DNA from: Saprospiraceae bacterium
GTDB taxonomy: Bacteria > Bacteroidota > Bacteroidia > Chitinophagales > Saprospiraceae
Direction: 5' to 3'
NCBI GenBank assembly: GCA_014379665.1
Contig: JACMLK010000051.1
Coordinates: 1-12,212 of the forward strand
Length of the DNA: 12,212 bases
Positions 1 through 6,934 of the stretch are shown piece by piece. Position 1 is the first letter of the stretch, and every line of letters begins with the position of its first letter. Below the pieces are notes generated by a model. The model worked only from the letters and a program-made list of their open reading frames with translations, did no database searches and had not been told where the DNA came from. A program made the translations under genes and the position numbers.

Positions 1-572
1 CAGGTCGATCAATTCAACGAAATTATGAAAACCGTAATTCTTATGAAAATGATTTTGGTGATCGACTTCAACATGGTGATTTTTTTGAAAGTGATAGTAT
101 ACTGACCAAGAATCAGTCTATTCATTATACAAAAGTACTAAACAGAAAGGTGACATCTTACGGTGGTATTACTCCGGATATCTTTATAGGGTTGGACTCA
201 GCTTACCGTAATGTTCAACTCCTTAATGCAAAGTCCTATATCTCAGAATTTGTATACAGATTTGTGTCTGAGAACAAAGAATCTATGCCCTCAAATATAA
301 AAATATTGTCTGATTGGGAAATTCCAATAAGATTTTATAAATCATTTTCAGAATTCCTCGAAAGTGAGTCACCTGATAATAAAATCAATTCCGAACAACT
401 TGTATATCTTTCCGATGAGATAAAACAGAATATTTCCATGTTGTTATTTGGTAAGGATAATGCTGATAATTACTTTATGCATAATGATGATTTTATTAAA
501 AAAGCTATTCAAATTATTAGAAATAAATCAACATTGAAGGAAATATTGACTCCTGCCCATCCTGATTTATAA
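1..572 (+). CDS. S41 family C-terminal processing peptidase, C-terminal part (5' truncated)
   Basis: The reading frame is open from base 3 to the TAA at 570-572, so the gene enters from the left edge and about 190 residues are visible. The first residues, GRSIQRNY, match the segment that follows the catalytic Ser/Lys region in CtpA/Prc-type S41 peptidases. About 45 residues later comes SYGGITPDIFIGLDS, resembling the 'VYGGGGI.PD.FVPLD' signature of Bacteroidota S41 enzymes. The rest is the poorly conserved helical C-terminal extension. Family members are periplasmic or membrane-attached serine proteases that trim protein C-termini. The PDZ domain, the catalytic residues and the signal peptide lie outside the window. 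A GTG at 150 is not a real start, because the homology continues upstream of it. No clear terminator follows the stop codon. The family is fairly sure; the substrate is unknown. Confidence 0.85.
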   Translation, partial: GRSIQRNYENRNSYENDFGDRLQHGDFFESDSILTKNQSIHYTKVLNRKVTSYGGITPDIFIGLDSAYRNVQLLNAKSYISEFVYRFVSENKESMPSNIKILSDWEIPIRFYKSFSEFLESESPDNKINSEQLVYLSDEIKQNISMLLFGKDNADNYFMHNDDFIKKAIQIIRNKSTLKEILTPAHPDL

Positions 573-683
573 TAAAAAGTAAATTAACCTGCTATTGTAT
601 ACGATTTAATTATTATTCATAATAATAAGATTTACAATTACTTTATCTATAATAAATAAAAATATATGTTTATATATTGAAAA

Positions 684-696
684 CGTATATTATACG
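684..696. repeat. 13-bp palindrome in AT-rich intergenic DNA
   Basis: CGTATA and TATACG are perfect inverted arms around a single T. A related GTATAC lies about 85 bp upstream (597-602). It could be an operator-like site for a dimeric regulator, but in DNA this AT-rich it may be chance. No function is assigned. Confidence 0.25.
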
Positions 697-759
697 CATA
701 TGAAAATAAAATTATAAAAAAAATATTATAAATCATTATATTACATATTATAAAAAAAT

Positions 760-767
760 TACATTTG
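760..767 (+). promoter_or_regulatory. possible Bacteroidota -7 promoter element upstream of the secreted protein gene
   Basis: TACATTTG matches the Bacteroidota primary-sigma -7 pattern TAnnTTTG. No convincing TTTG -33 box is seen about 19-21 bp upstream. It is the best match between the peptidase stop and the ATG at 1050, and it would produce a leader of about 270 nt that includes the two hairpins. Confidence 0.25.
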
Positions 768-852
768 TGTCGTTAATCGACTAAAAGTCATTATATCAAA
801 CTTTAAGATTATTCCGACTGAATAGTAGTAGTGCCCAATTACAGTATTTAGA

Positions 853-873
853 ATTCCTGAAAAATTCAGGAAT
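853..873. repeat. 9-bp perfect inverted repeat (hairpin, 3-nt loop)
   Basis: ATTCCTGAA and TTCAGGAAT are perfect complements around AAA. No T-run follows, so it is not a classical terminator. In RNA it would form a compact stem-loop in the presumed leader of the secreted protein gene; as DNA it could equally be a protein-binding site. Confidence 0.45.
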
Positions 874-894
874 AGTTGGAGTGGTTATATCATC

Positions 895-925
895 GTGTTG
901 GTCCCCATATATAATGAACCAACGC
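895..925. repeat. 8-bp inverted repeat with 15-nt loop
   Basis: GTGTTGGT (895-902) pairs with ACCAACGC (918-925), with one G-U pair, around a 15-nt loop. It lies about 20 nt after the 853-873 hairpin, so the two may form one structured leader element. No T-tract follows. Function is unknown. Confidence 0.3.
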
Positions 926-956
926 CTCTGATATATACTATCATAGATGTTTTAGG

Positions 957-975
957 ATTTCATAACATTTCATAA
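957..975. repeat. tandem 9-bp direct repeat, 10-bp period
   Basis: ATTTCATAA occurs at 957-965 and again at 967-975, one base apart. A 10-bp period places the copies on the same face of the helix, which would suit a DNA-binding protein. There are only two copies in AT-rich DNA, so this is weak evidence. Confidence 0.25.
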
Positions 976-1049
976 ACTCAAATGCGGAAAAGTATTCGTG
1001 TGGAGTGATAAACAAAATTTAAAATTTATTAAACTCAAAATTGGATCTC

Positions 1050-4000
1050 ATGATGGAAACAAATTTTACGCGATTTAACTCAACAGTAAGGCTTCTGATA
1101 GTCATACTAATCAGTTCTTTCAGCATTAACAACTCGACAGCTCAGTCTTGCGCGTGTAAGGAAAATATTCAGGTATCTCTTAATGAAAATGGATCTGCTA
1201 CTATAACAGCGTCCATGCTCCTTACTGATAATTCAACCTGTGCAGGCACCCAAACGGTTACCGTAATGCTAACACCTACCGGAAACCCTATTGCGGGAAG
1301 CCCTAATGTGGACTGTAGCCACATAGGTAAAATACTATATGGCAAAGTATCAAATGGTACAAATTCGTGTTGGTCATCCCTTTTGGTTGAAGATAAGATC
1401 AAACCGACTATAACCTGCCCAGGTAATATTACTTTAACATGTACAGAAATGAGTACTTTTGTACCGGTAACTTCAGATAATTGTACTGTAGTGTTGCTGG
1501 ATACAATCAGTGAAACAGTTCTTGTAAATAACTGTAACAATGGATTGGCAAATAATATTCTGAAAAGAGTGACCAGAACATATCAGGCTATTGATCCAAG
1601 TGGAAATGTATCACTACCATGCACCATTGTCTTTGATGTCACAAGAATACCGAGCCTGAATGATATCATCATGCCGGAGCCTTTCCTCATAGTCAATGAC
1701 ACAGAACTCGAATGTGATGGTCCATGGGCAAAACTTCCGAATGGAAACCCGTCACCTGTAGACATTGGTTTGGCTCAAGGTACGGGAGTGCCAATGATTG
1801 GACTTTTGGCATTATATCCTGATCCTAATGTTTATTGCAATCTTGCAGTGACGTTTACTGATACCAAACTTCCGAAAATTGGTTGTGTAACTAAAATAAT
1901 GAGAGCCTGGCAGGTGATAGAATGGTCCTGCGACAACAGAGTCAGGCCACTGCATATTCAAATGATTGAGATTGTTGATACCGAAGGGCCTACTATTTCA
2001 GGGTTAATCAATGTTTCGGCATCTACAAGCAATCATACCTGTGATGCAAACGTTACTTTACCTACACCAATTTTGGCTGACAATTGTGCCCTTGTTGGTA
2101 CATTGACAGTTGATATAACTATTTATTTGAATTCAGGACCGGCTCCGGGCTTTTTTATCAAGCATGGTAGCCCAAAGACGGCCACATTGCCCGTAGGTAT
2201 ACATTTAGCTGTTTACACCGCTTATGATGATTGCTATAATAGTACTACAGCCTCTATTGTAGTGGAAGTTGAAGACAGAACACCTCCTGTAGCTATTTGT
2301 GATGAATTTGCTACTATAGGACTGACTTCTGATGGAGCTGCATGGGTACCGGCTACAGTATTTGATGATGGTAGTTATGATGAGTGTGAGTTAGGGAAAG
2401 TATTGGTAAGAAGAATGGATACTGACAATTGCGGGACATGTGCCACACCTTCATTTCCGGGATTTACTTTTCTTGGTGAATATGGTAGTGGACTAAATAA
2501 ACATTACTATTATCTTTCCAATCATGCTGCTACTCCAAAAGTTGCATTTAAAACAGCAAAAGCCATGGGTGGATATGCTGCCTCATTTGAAACAGCTTTG
2601 GAAAGAACATCAGTTAGAGGTCTCGTAAAATCCGTTGGAAATAGTATTGATTATCTGATTGGTTTTTCTGATCTAAATTTTGATGGAATTTATTTATGGG
2701 AAAGTGGATCAACAGCAAATATTCTACCTGTAAACGGAATAACTCCATCCACCCAATATGTAATTGTGGATGCAGATAATATAATCCCTGCAAATGATGG
2801 ACTTCTACAGGCTGTCAAATTTAATACAGAAAACAGGTATGTTGTGGAGATTACTGATCTCTGTGGTTGGAGTGATCATGCGAAATTCTGTTGTGCTGAT
2901 ATCGGAACAAATCAGATGGTAGCATTCAGAGCGATAGATAAAGCAGGTAATTATAATGATTGCATGGTCAGCGCAGTGATTCAGGATAAGATTGGTCCTG
3001 TTATTACATGTCCGGGAGACATAACAGTTAATTGTGATTTTGTATATGATCCCAACAATCTGAGAAAGGATTTCGGTTGGGCAACAGCAACTGATAATTG
3101 TGAGAATCCAACAATTACTCAGGATTCATTGATCTCAATTAACAGTTGTAGAATTGGAAGTATTAGAAGAACATTTACAGTTACTGACCTCGGTGGACGA
3201 ACAGCTTCATGTACCCAGGTCATCACATTCCAACCTTCAGGTCTTCAGGTATATCAGGGACCATTGCCAGGTCAATGGCCGGCAAATGTTATGGTTACTG
3301 GTTGCGGTGACCCAAATGCCCCTTCATTATTACCTTCAGTTTTAGGTTATCCGATATTGACTGATGGGGTATGTTCTCTTGTTGGTTCCGATTATGAAGA
3401 TCAAACATTTTTGTTTAATAATCCTGCCAGCCCGGCATGTTTCAAAATATTGCGATATTGGACAGTGATTGATTGGTGCCAGCCACTAATAGGTGGAGGA
3501 TATAGATCATGGACGCATACACAGGAAATCAAAGTAATAGACAATACAGCACCTGTTTTTGCACCATTGGCACCATCCGTATCAGCCAATACATTTGACC
3601 CTGATTGTGCTGACGGAACTATTTCACTTATAGCAAGTGCTACTGACGTATGTACTCAGGTATTAAAATGGAGCTACAAAATCGATCTTGAAAATGATGG
3701 TACTTTTGACCTCAATAATTCAGGAAATGGCAATTCAATAAATGCTTCCGGGATTTATCCTGTTGGATTACATAAAATAGTGTATACTTTTGAAGATAAG
3801 TGTGGTAATGTGTCAACAAAGGAGCAATTATTCAGCATAGTAAATAAAAAAGCTCCGAATGCATATGTAAAAAACGGGTTATCAATCAACCTGACTGCAA
3901 CAATTGATGGAGATGGATTTGCTGAGATATGGGCTACAGATTTTGATAATGGAAGTAGCCACCCTTGCGGATATCAGATATATTTATCATTTACACCGGT

Positions 4001-5414
4001 TTTTATTGATGCATTAGGTAATGTGGTTACTACACCTAATCTCGTCTTCGATTGTGGTGATATAGGCGAACAGGATGTTACAATTTATGTAGCCGCGGTG
4101 ACACCAGCAGGTGATATCGTGGAATCATCAGTGGAAACATTTATAGACGTGCAGGATAACAATGATGTTTGTGACGGCGACGGAAGAAGGGTTGAAGTAA
4201 AAGGTACCTTGATTACAGAAGCAAATGTTGAAGTTGAAAATGTAAATGTCGGACTCATAGGTTCAGAACAGAATGTAATGACCGGATCTGATGGGCAGTT
4301 TGTTTTTGAAAACATGCCTGAAGGAGGCAACTATATAGTGACCCCATCAAAAAATGATGATCATATGAATGGCGTGTCCACACTTGACCTTGTCATGATC
4401 CAGAGACACGTTCTAAATCTGGATAAATTGAATTCACCGTTTAAATTAATCGCTGCTGACATAAACAAAGATGGTAAGATTTCAGCAGCAGATTTAGTGG
4501 AGCTGAGGAAACTTGTACTTGGAACAACAAACTCATTTGTCAATAACAATTCATGGAGATTTGTAGATAGGAGTTACCAATTTCAAGATCCTTTGTATGC
4601 ACACGGTGAGAGTTTTCCTGAGGTATACAGAATTGATCTTTTGAATGCTGATATGATCACTGATTTTATTGCAATAAAAGTGGGTGATGTGAATGGCAAT
4701 GTAAAAGCCAATAATATAAACTATTTACTTGAAAACCGATCCACTGACAGATTGGTATTAACTACCGACAACGTCAATTTTGAAGCGGGACAAAAAATAG
4801 TAGTACCTGTTAAAACAGATCATTTGGCCGATATTTCAGGAATGCAGTTTACTTTAAAGTTTAATCCGGACGTACTTGAATTGCAAAATTTAAATTCTGC
4901 TGATCTTACTGTTAATGATCATAATTTTGGTCTTGCACAATTGAATAATGGTGTTATTACATTTAGTTGGAACGAAAGTGACAACGTTAGATTGAGTAAG
5001 GGTTCGTCTTTATTTAATATCACTTTTATAACTAAAAAAAGGGGAAATATAAAACAAATGTTGACTCTTGGATCCGAAGTTACTAAAGCGGAAGCTTATA
5101 ATGTTGATGCCGTAATGAATATAGACTGGTTCGTGACGGAGAGGAATGATCACGCAGGATTTGCACTTTATCAAAATTCTCCTAACCCATTCAAAGATAA
5201 TACCTTGATTGGCTTTGAATTACCTATAGACTTGAATGCAACATTTACATTGTATGATGTGACAGGAAAAATAATCAGGACTTCATCATTAAAAGGAGTA
5301 AAAGGTTACAATTCCATTGAAATCAACAAGTTAGAAGTTAATGCGGGCGTGATGTATTACACATTAAGGGCAGGTGAATTTACTGCCACCAAAAAAATGG
5401 TGGTTATAGAATAA
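1050..5414 (+). CDS. giant secreted multidomain protein: HYR-like modules, C-type-lectin-like domain, dockerin, cohesin, T9SS sorting domain
   Basis: Predicted secreted or cell-surface protein of 1454 residues, numbered from the ATG at 1050 (a second ATG at 1053 is equally possible; an in-frame TTG at 1041 is less likely). Residues 1-33 look like a signal peptide: Arg-containing N-region, LLIVILISS core, STAQ near the cleavage site. Cys-rich modules follow: an opening module (34-114), a HYR-like repeat (115-197, ITCPGNITLTC), modules with an R.W.VI.W motif (around 285 and again around 802), and another clear HYR repeat (647-729, ITCPGDITVNC). A Cys-free C-type-lectin-like domain (about 474-601) sits inside one module. 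Next come a carboxypeptidase-regulatory/CNA-B-like domain (about 1044-1111), a dockerin (about 1103-1220, Ca-loop D1137 to D1148), a cohesin-like domain (about 1233-1356) and a T9SS type A tail (about 1373-1454, LYQNSPNPF). Transcribed alone and closed by a terminator. Domain calls are by motif memory; the role, perhaps adhesion or matrix binding, is inferred. Confidence 0.9.
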   Translation: MMETNFTRFNSTVRLLIVILISSFSINNSTAQSCACKENIQVSLNENGSATITASMLLTDNSTCAGTQTVTVMLTPTGNPIAGSPNVDCSHIGKILYGKVSNGTNSCWSSLLVEDKIKPTITCPGNITLTCTEMSTFVPVTSDNCTVVLLDTISETVLVNNCNNGLANNILKRVTRTYQAIDPSGNVSLPCTIVFDVTRIPSLNDIIMPEPFLIVNDTELECDGPWAKLPNGNPSPVDIGLAQGTGVPMIGLLALYPDPNVYCNLAVTFTDTKLPKIGCVTKIMRAWQVIEWSCDNRVRPLHIQMIEIVDTEGPTISGLINVSASTSNHTCDANVTLPTPILADNCALVGTLTVDITIYLNSGPAPGFFIKHGSPKTATLPVGIHLAVYTAYDDCYNSTTASIVVEVEDRTPPVAICDEFATIGLTSDGAAWVPATVFDDGSYDECELGKVLVRRMDTDNCGTCATPSFPGFTFLGEYGSGLNKHYYYLSNHAATPKVAFKTAKAMGGYAASFETALERTSVRGLVKSVGNSIDYLIGFSDLNFDGIYLWESGSTANILPVNGITPSTQYVIVDADNIIPANDGLLQAVKFNTENRYVVEITDLCGWSDHAKFCCADIGTNQMVAFRAIDKAGNYNDCMVSAVIQDKIGPVITCPGDITVNCDFVYDPNNLRKDFGWATATDNCENPTITQDSLISINSCRIGSIRRTFTVTDLGGRTASCTQVITFQPSGLQVYQGPLPGQWPANVMVTGCGDPNAPSLLPSVLGYPILTDGVCSLVGSDYEDQTFLFNNPASPACFKILRYWTVIDWCQPLIGGGYRSWTHTQEIKVIDNTAPVFAPLAPSVSANTFDPDCADGTISLIASATDVCTQVLKWSYKIDLENDGTFDLNNSGNGNSINASGIYPVGLHKIVYTFEDKCGNVSTKEQLFSIVNKKAPNAYVKNGLSINLTATIDGDGFAEIWATDFDNGSSHPCGYQIYLSFTPVFIDALGNVVTTPNLVFDCGDIGEQDVTIYVAAVTPAGDIVESSVETFIDVQDNNDVCDGDGRRVEVKGTLITEANVEVENVNVGLIGSEQNVMTGSDGQFVFENMPEGGNYIVTPSKNDDHMNGVSTLDLVMIQRHVLNLDKLNSPFKLIAADINKDGKISAADLVELRKLVLGTTNSFVNNNSWRFVDRSYQFQDPLYAHGESFPEVYRIDLLNADMITDFIAIKVGDVNGNVKANNINYLLENRSTDRLVLTTDNVNFEAGQKIVVPVKTDHLADISGMQFTLKFNPDVLELQNLNSADLTVNDHNFGLAQLNNGVITFSWNESDNVRLSKGSSLFNITFITKKRGNIKQMLTLGSEVTKAEAYNVDAVMNIDWFVTERNDHAGFALYQNSPNPFKDNTLIGFELPIDLNATFTLYDVTGKIIRTSSLKGVKGYNSIEINKLEVNAGVMYYTLRAGEFTATKKMVVIE

Positions 5415-5450
5415 CAATTATAAGAAATTATTTTACTGTTTTTGGGATGG

Positions 5451-5490
5451 GACCCCTCTTCAATGAAATTTGAAGGGGGTCTTTTTCTTT
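5451..5490 (+). terminator. rho-independent terminator after the secreted protein gene
   Basis: The left arm GACCCCTCTTCAA (5451-5463) pairs with TTGAAGGGGGTC (5470-5481) in about 12 base pairs with one bulged T. The loop is 6 nt (TGAAAT) and is followed directly by TTTTTCTTT. It lies 36 bp after the stop codon of the secreted protein gene and separates it from ruvX. Confidence 0.9.
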
Positions 5491-5523
5491 AAGGTTATTT
5501 GTATTGTGTATTTTTACGGCCAA

Positions 5524-5934
5524 ATGGCAAGAATATTATGTATTGATTATGGTATCAGAAGATGTGGCATTGCTGCTACCGATCCGTTTCAAATCATTGT
5601 TTCAGCAGTTACAACTATTGAAACATTACAAATATTTTATTTTCTGGAGAACTATTTGAAACAAGAGGTTGTTGAAAAATTAGTAATTGGGCTACCGGTT
5701 CATAAGGATGGCAAATTCACCCACCTAAAAACCCATATTGACTTATTTACCAAACAATTTAGAGTAAAATGGCCTGACGTTGCTATAGATTTTGCCGATG
5801 AACAATTTTCTTCTGTACAGGCAAAAAAAATAATTATGGAAGGTGGTGCCAAAAAAAAAACAAGACAGGACAAAGCTTTGATTGATAGAGTAAGTGCTGT
5901 GATTATCCTTCAAAGATATTTAAATCATATTTAG
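5524..5934 (+). CDS. ruvX: YqgF/RuvX family putative Holliday junction resolvase / pre-16S rRNA nuclease
   Basis: 136 residues, the usual family length. RNase H-like fold protein: the N-terminal MARILCIDYGIRRCGIAATDP carries the first acidic residue (D7) of the active site. VIGLPVHKDG is the central strand, ADEQFSS is the family 'DER.TS' motif in slightly altered form, and KALIDRVSAVIILQRYL is the C-terminal motif with the last acidic residue. In E. coli YqgF is essential and is linked to maturation of the 16S rRNA 5' end; a Holliday junction resolvase role is also proposed. The frame is open up to a TTG at 5470, but that lies inside the terminator hairpin and its extra residues do not fit the family, so ATG 5524 is chosen. 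The gene is followed after 5 bp by def, so the two are probably co-transcribed. It contains runs of 8 and 10 A (5823-5830, 5851-5860), with the frame intact. Confidence 0.93.
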   Translation: MARILCIDYGIRRCGIAATDPFQIIVSAVTTIETLQIFYFLENYLKQEVVEKLVIGLPVHKDGKFTHLKTHIDLFTKQFRVKWPDVAIDFADEQFSSVQAKKIIMEGGAKKKTRQDKALIDRVSAVIILQRYLNHI

Positions 5935-5939
5935 AACTT

Positions 5940-6497
5940 ATGCTGTTACCAATATATGCTTACGGACAACCCGTTTTGAAAAAAAAGGCAAAGATCATAG
6001 ATGCGAAATTTCCAAAATTGAGTGAGCTAATCTCCGATATGTGGGAAACTATGTATTTTGCTCACGGTGTAGGATTGGCCGCTCCTCAGATCGGACTTTC
6101 TATACGTCTGTTTACTATTGACACCATACAAATCATGGATGAAGATAAAAAAGAGGAAGGCATAAAGCAGGTTTTCATTAATGCTCAGGTTATCGAAGAA
6201 AATGGCGATCTTTGGCCATATGAAGAAGGTTGTTTGAGTATTCCTGATATCAGAGGTGATGTTGAGCGACCCCAGAAAGTAAGGTTGCAATATGTGGATG
6301 AAAACTTTGTGAAGCATGACGAGATTTACGAAGGTATTAATGCTCGTGTGATTCAACATGAATACGACCATCTTGAAGGCATTCTCTTCATAGAAAAGCT
6401 AAAACCATTAAAGAAAAAGCTTATTCAGGGAAAGCTGAGTGATATTAAAACAGGAAAAGCGATAGCTGATTATAAAATAAAATTTTTGAGAGTTTGA
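5940..6497 (+). CDS. def: peptide deformylase
   Basis: 185 residues, normal for the family. Removes the N-formyl group from the initiator methionine of new proteins, using a metal ion (Fe2+ in vivo). All three signature motifs are present: GVGLAAPQIG (motif 1), EEGCLSIP (motif 2, with the metal-binding Cys) and QHEYDHLEG (motif 3, the HExxH-type motif with two metal-binding His and the catalytic Glu). The start MLLPIYAYGQPVLKK matches the common Bacteroidota form 'MILPI.AYG.PVLR'. It lies 5 bp after ruvX in the same direction, so a two-gene operon is likely. Its last 28 bp overlap the 3' end of the convergent GtrA-family gene, and no terminator hairpin is obvious between them. Confidence 0.97.
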   Translation: MLLPIYAYGQPVLKKKAKIIDAKFPKLSELISDMWETMYFAHGVGLAAPQIGLSIRLFTIDTIQIMDEDKKEEGIKQVFINAQVIEENGDLWPYEEGCLSIPDIRGDVERPQKVRLQYVDENFVKHDEIYEGINARVIQHEYDHLEGILFIEKLKPLKKKLIQGKLSDIKTGKAIADYKIKFLRV

Positions 6498-6934
6498 TTA
6501 TTTTTGGACAATTGAATATCGTTTTTGAGATATTTATCATTGAGTAAGTAGTTGATCATTGATGTAAAAGGCAGTACAAAAAATGGATAATACCAATTGG
6601 GGACACAGACAATGCCCGGGATGATATAATATATCATGCTGCCCAAAAGCATAGTACCCAGATATATGCTGAAAAAAATAATAGATTTTTTTAAATTAAG
6701 TCCACTTCTATAGGTGAATTTGCTATTTATAACATACGAAATAAGAATTGTTATAAAGTACACCACAATATGTGTAAGTATAAGTGGGGTCTTAAAATAT
6801 TTTAATAGAATTATATTTGAGCTCAACGACAGAAAGGTCATCATCCCTCCTATGATTGAAAAACTGAAAATTTTATTTATCGAATCCAATAGTTCAGGTT
6901 TTGTTAAAAAACGATAAAATGGATGTGCAAACAA
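6470..6934 (-). CDS. GtrA family membrane protein (putative polyprenyl-linked sugar flippase)
   Basis: 154 residues with four predicted membrane helices (about 23-45, 51-71, 84-106, 113-131), the GtrA/DPMS-like (PF04138) layout. [13 protein letters not shown] in helix 1 resembles the family 'F..VG...T' start, and [11 protein letters not shown] after helix 2 matches the 'N..W.F' motif. GtrA proteins are thought to flip undecaprenyl-phosphate-linked sugars across the inner membrane, working with a GtrB-type transferase; one is encoded two genes upstream. The only start that keeps the N-terminal part is a TTG at 6934, because an in-frame TGA lies just upstream. The alternative ATGs (residues 31-32) would cut into helix 1. 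The TTG start lies 41 bp inside the aminotransferase gene, suggesting translational coupling. Its 3' end overlaps def by 28 bp. The family is fairly sure; the sugar is inferred from neighbours. Confidence 0.82.
   Translation of the reverse strand: MFAHPFYRFLTKPELLDSINKIFSFSIIGGMMTFLSLSSNIILLKYFKTPLILTHIVVYFITILISYVINSKFTYRSGLNLKKSIIFFSIYLGTMLLGSMIYYIIPGIVCVPNWYYPFFVLPFTSMINYLLNDKYLKNDIQLSKNNQTLKNFIL

Larger units (their letters stand above)
573..1049. other. AT-rich intergenic region / long leader of the secreted protein gene
   Basis: About 480 bp without a credible gene. The left half (573-760) is extremely AT-rich and has no good terminator for the upstream peptidase gene. The right half is less AT-rich and holds two possible hairpins (853-873 and 895-925) and a short direct repeat (957-975). 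No tRNA, rRNA or known riboswitch was recognised. The best promoter-like element lies near 760, which would give a leader of roughly 270 nt. Confidence 0.6.

Noticed and set aside
150-572. GTG at 150 as the start of a short stand-alone protein
   Set aside because: The frame is open to the left edge and the residues before the GTG match S41 peptidases, so this is the tail of a longer gene.
573-760. Possible origin, CRISPR array or mobile element remnant in the AT-rich stretch
   Set aside because: No regular repeats and spacers, no DnaA-box cluster, no terminal inverted repeats and no transposase fragment were seen; it appears to be plain AT-rich intergenic DNA.
1169-1540. Minus-strand open frame of 123 codons opposite the secreted protein gene
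   Set aside because: Antisense shadow of a strong coding region; composition is not protein-like and no motif is seen.
5470-5523. Upstream in-frame TTG extension of ruvX
   Set aside because: The TTG lies in the right arm of the terminator hairpin and the extra 18 residues do not fit the family; ATG 5524 gives the normal N-terminus.
6027-6371. Minus-strand open frame of 114 codons opposite def
   Set aside because: It lies wholly antisense to a clear peptide deformylase and shows no recognisable domain.
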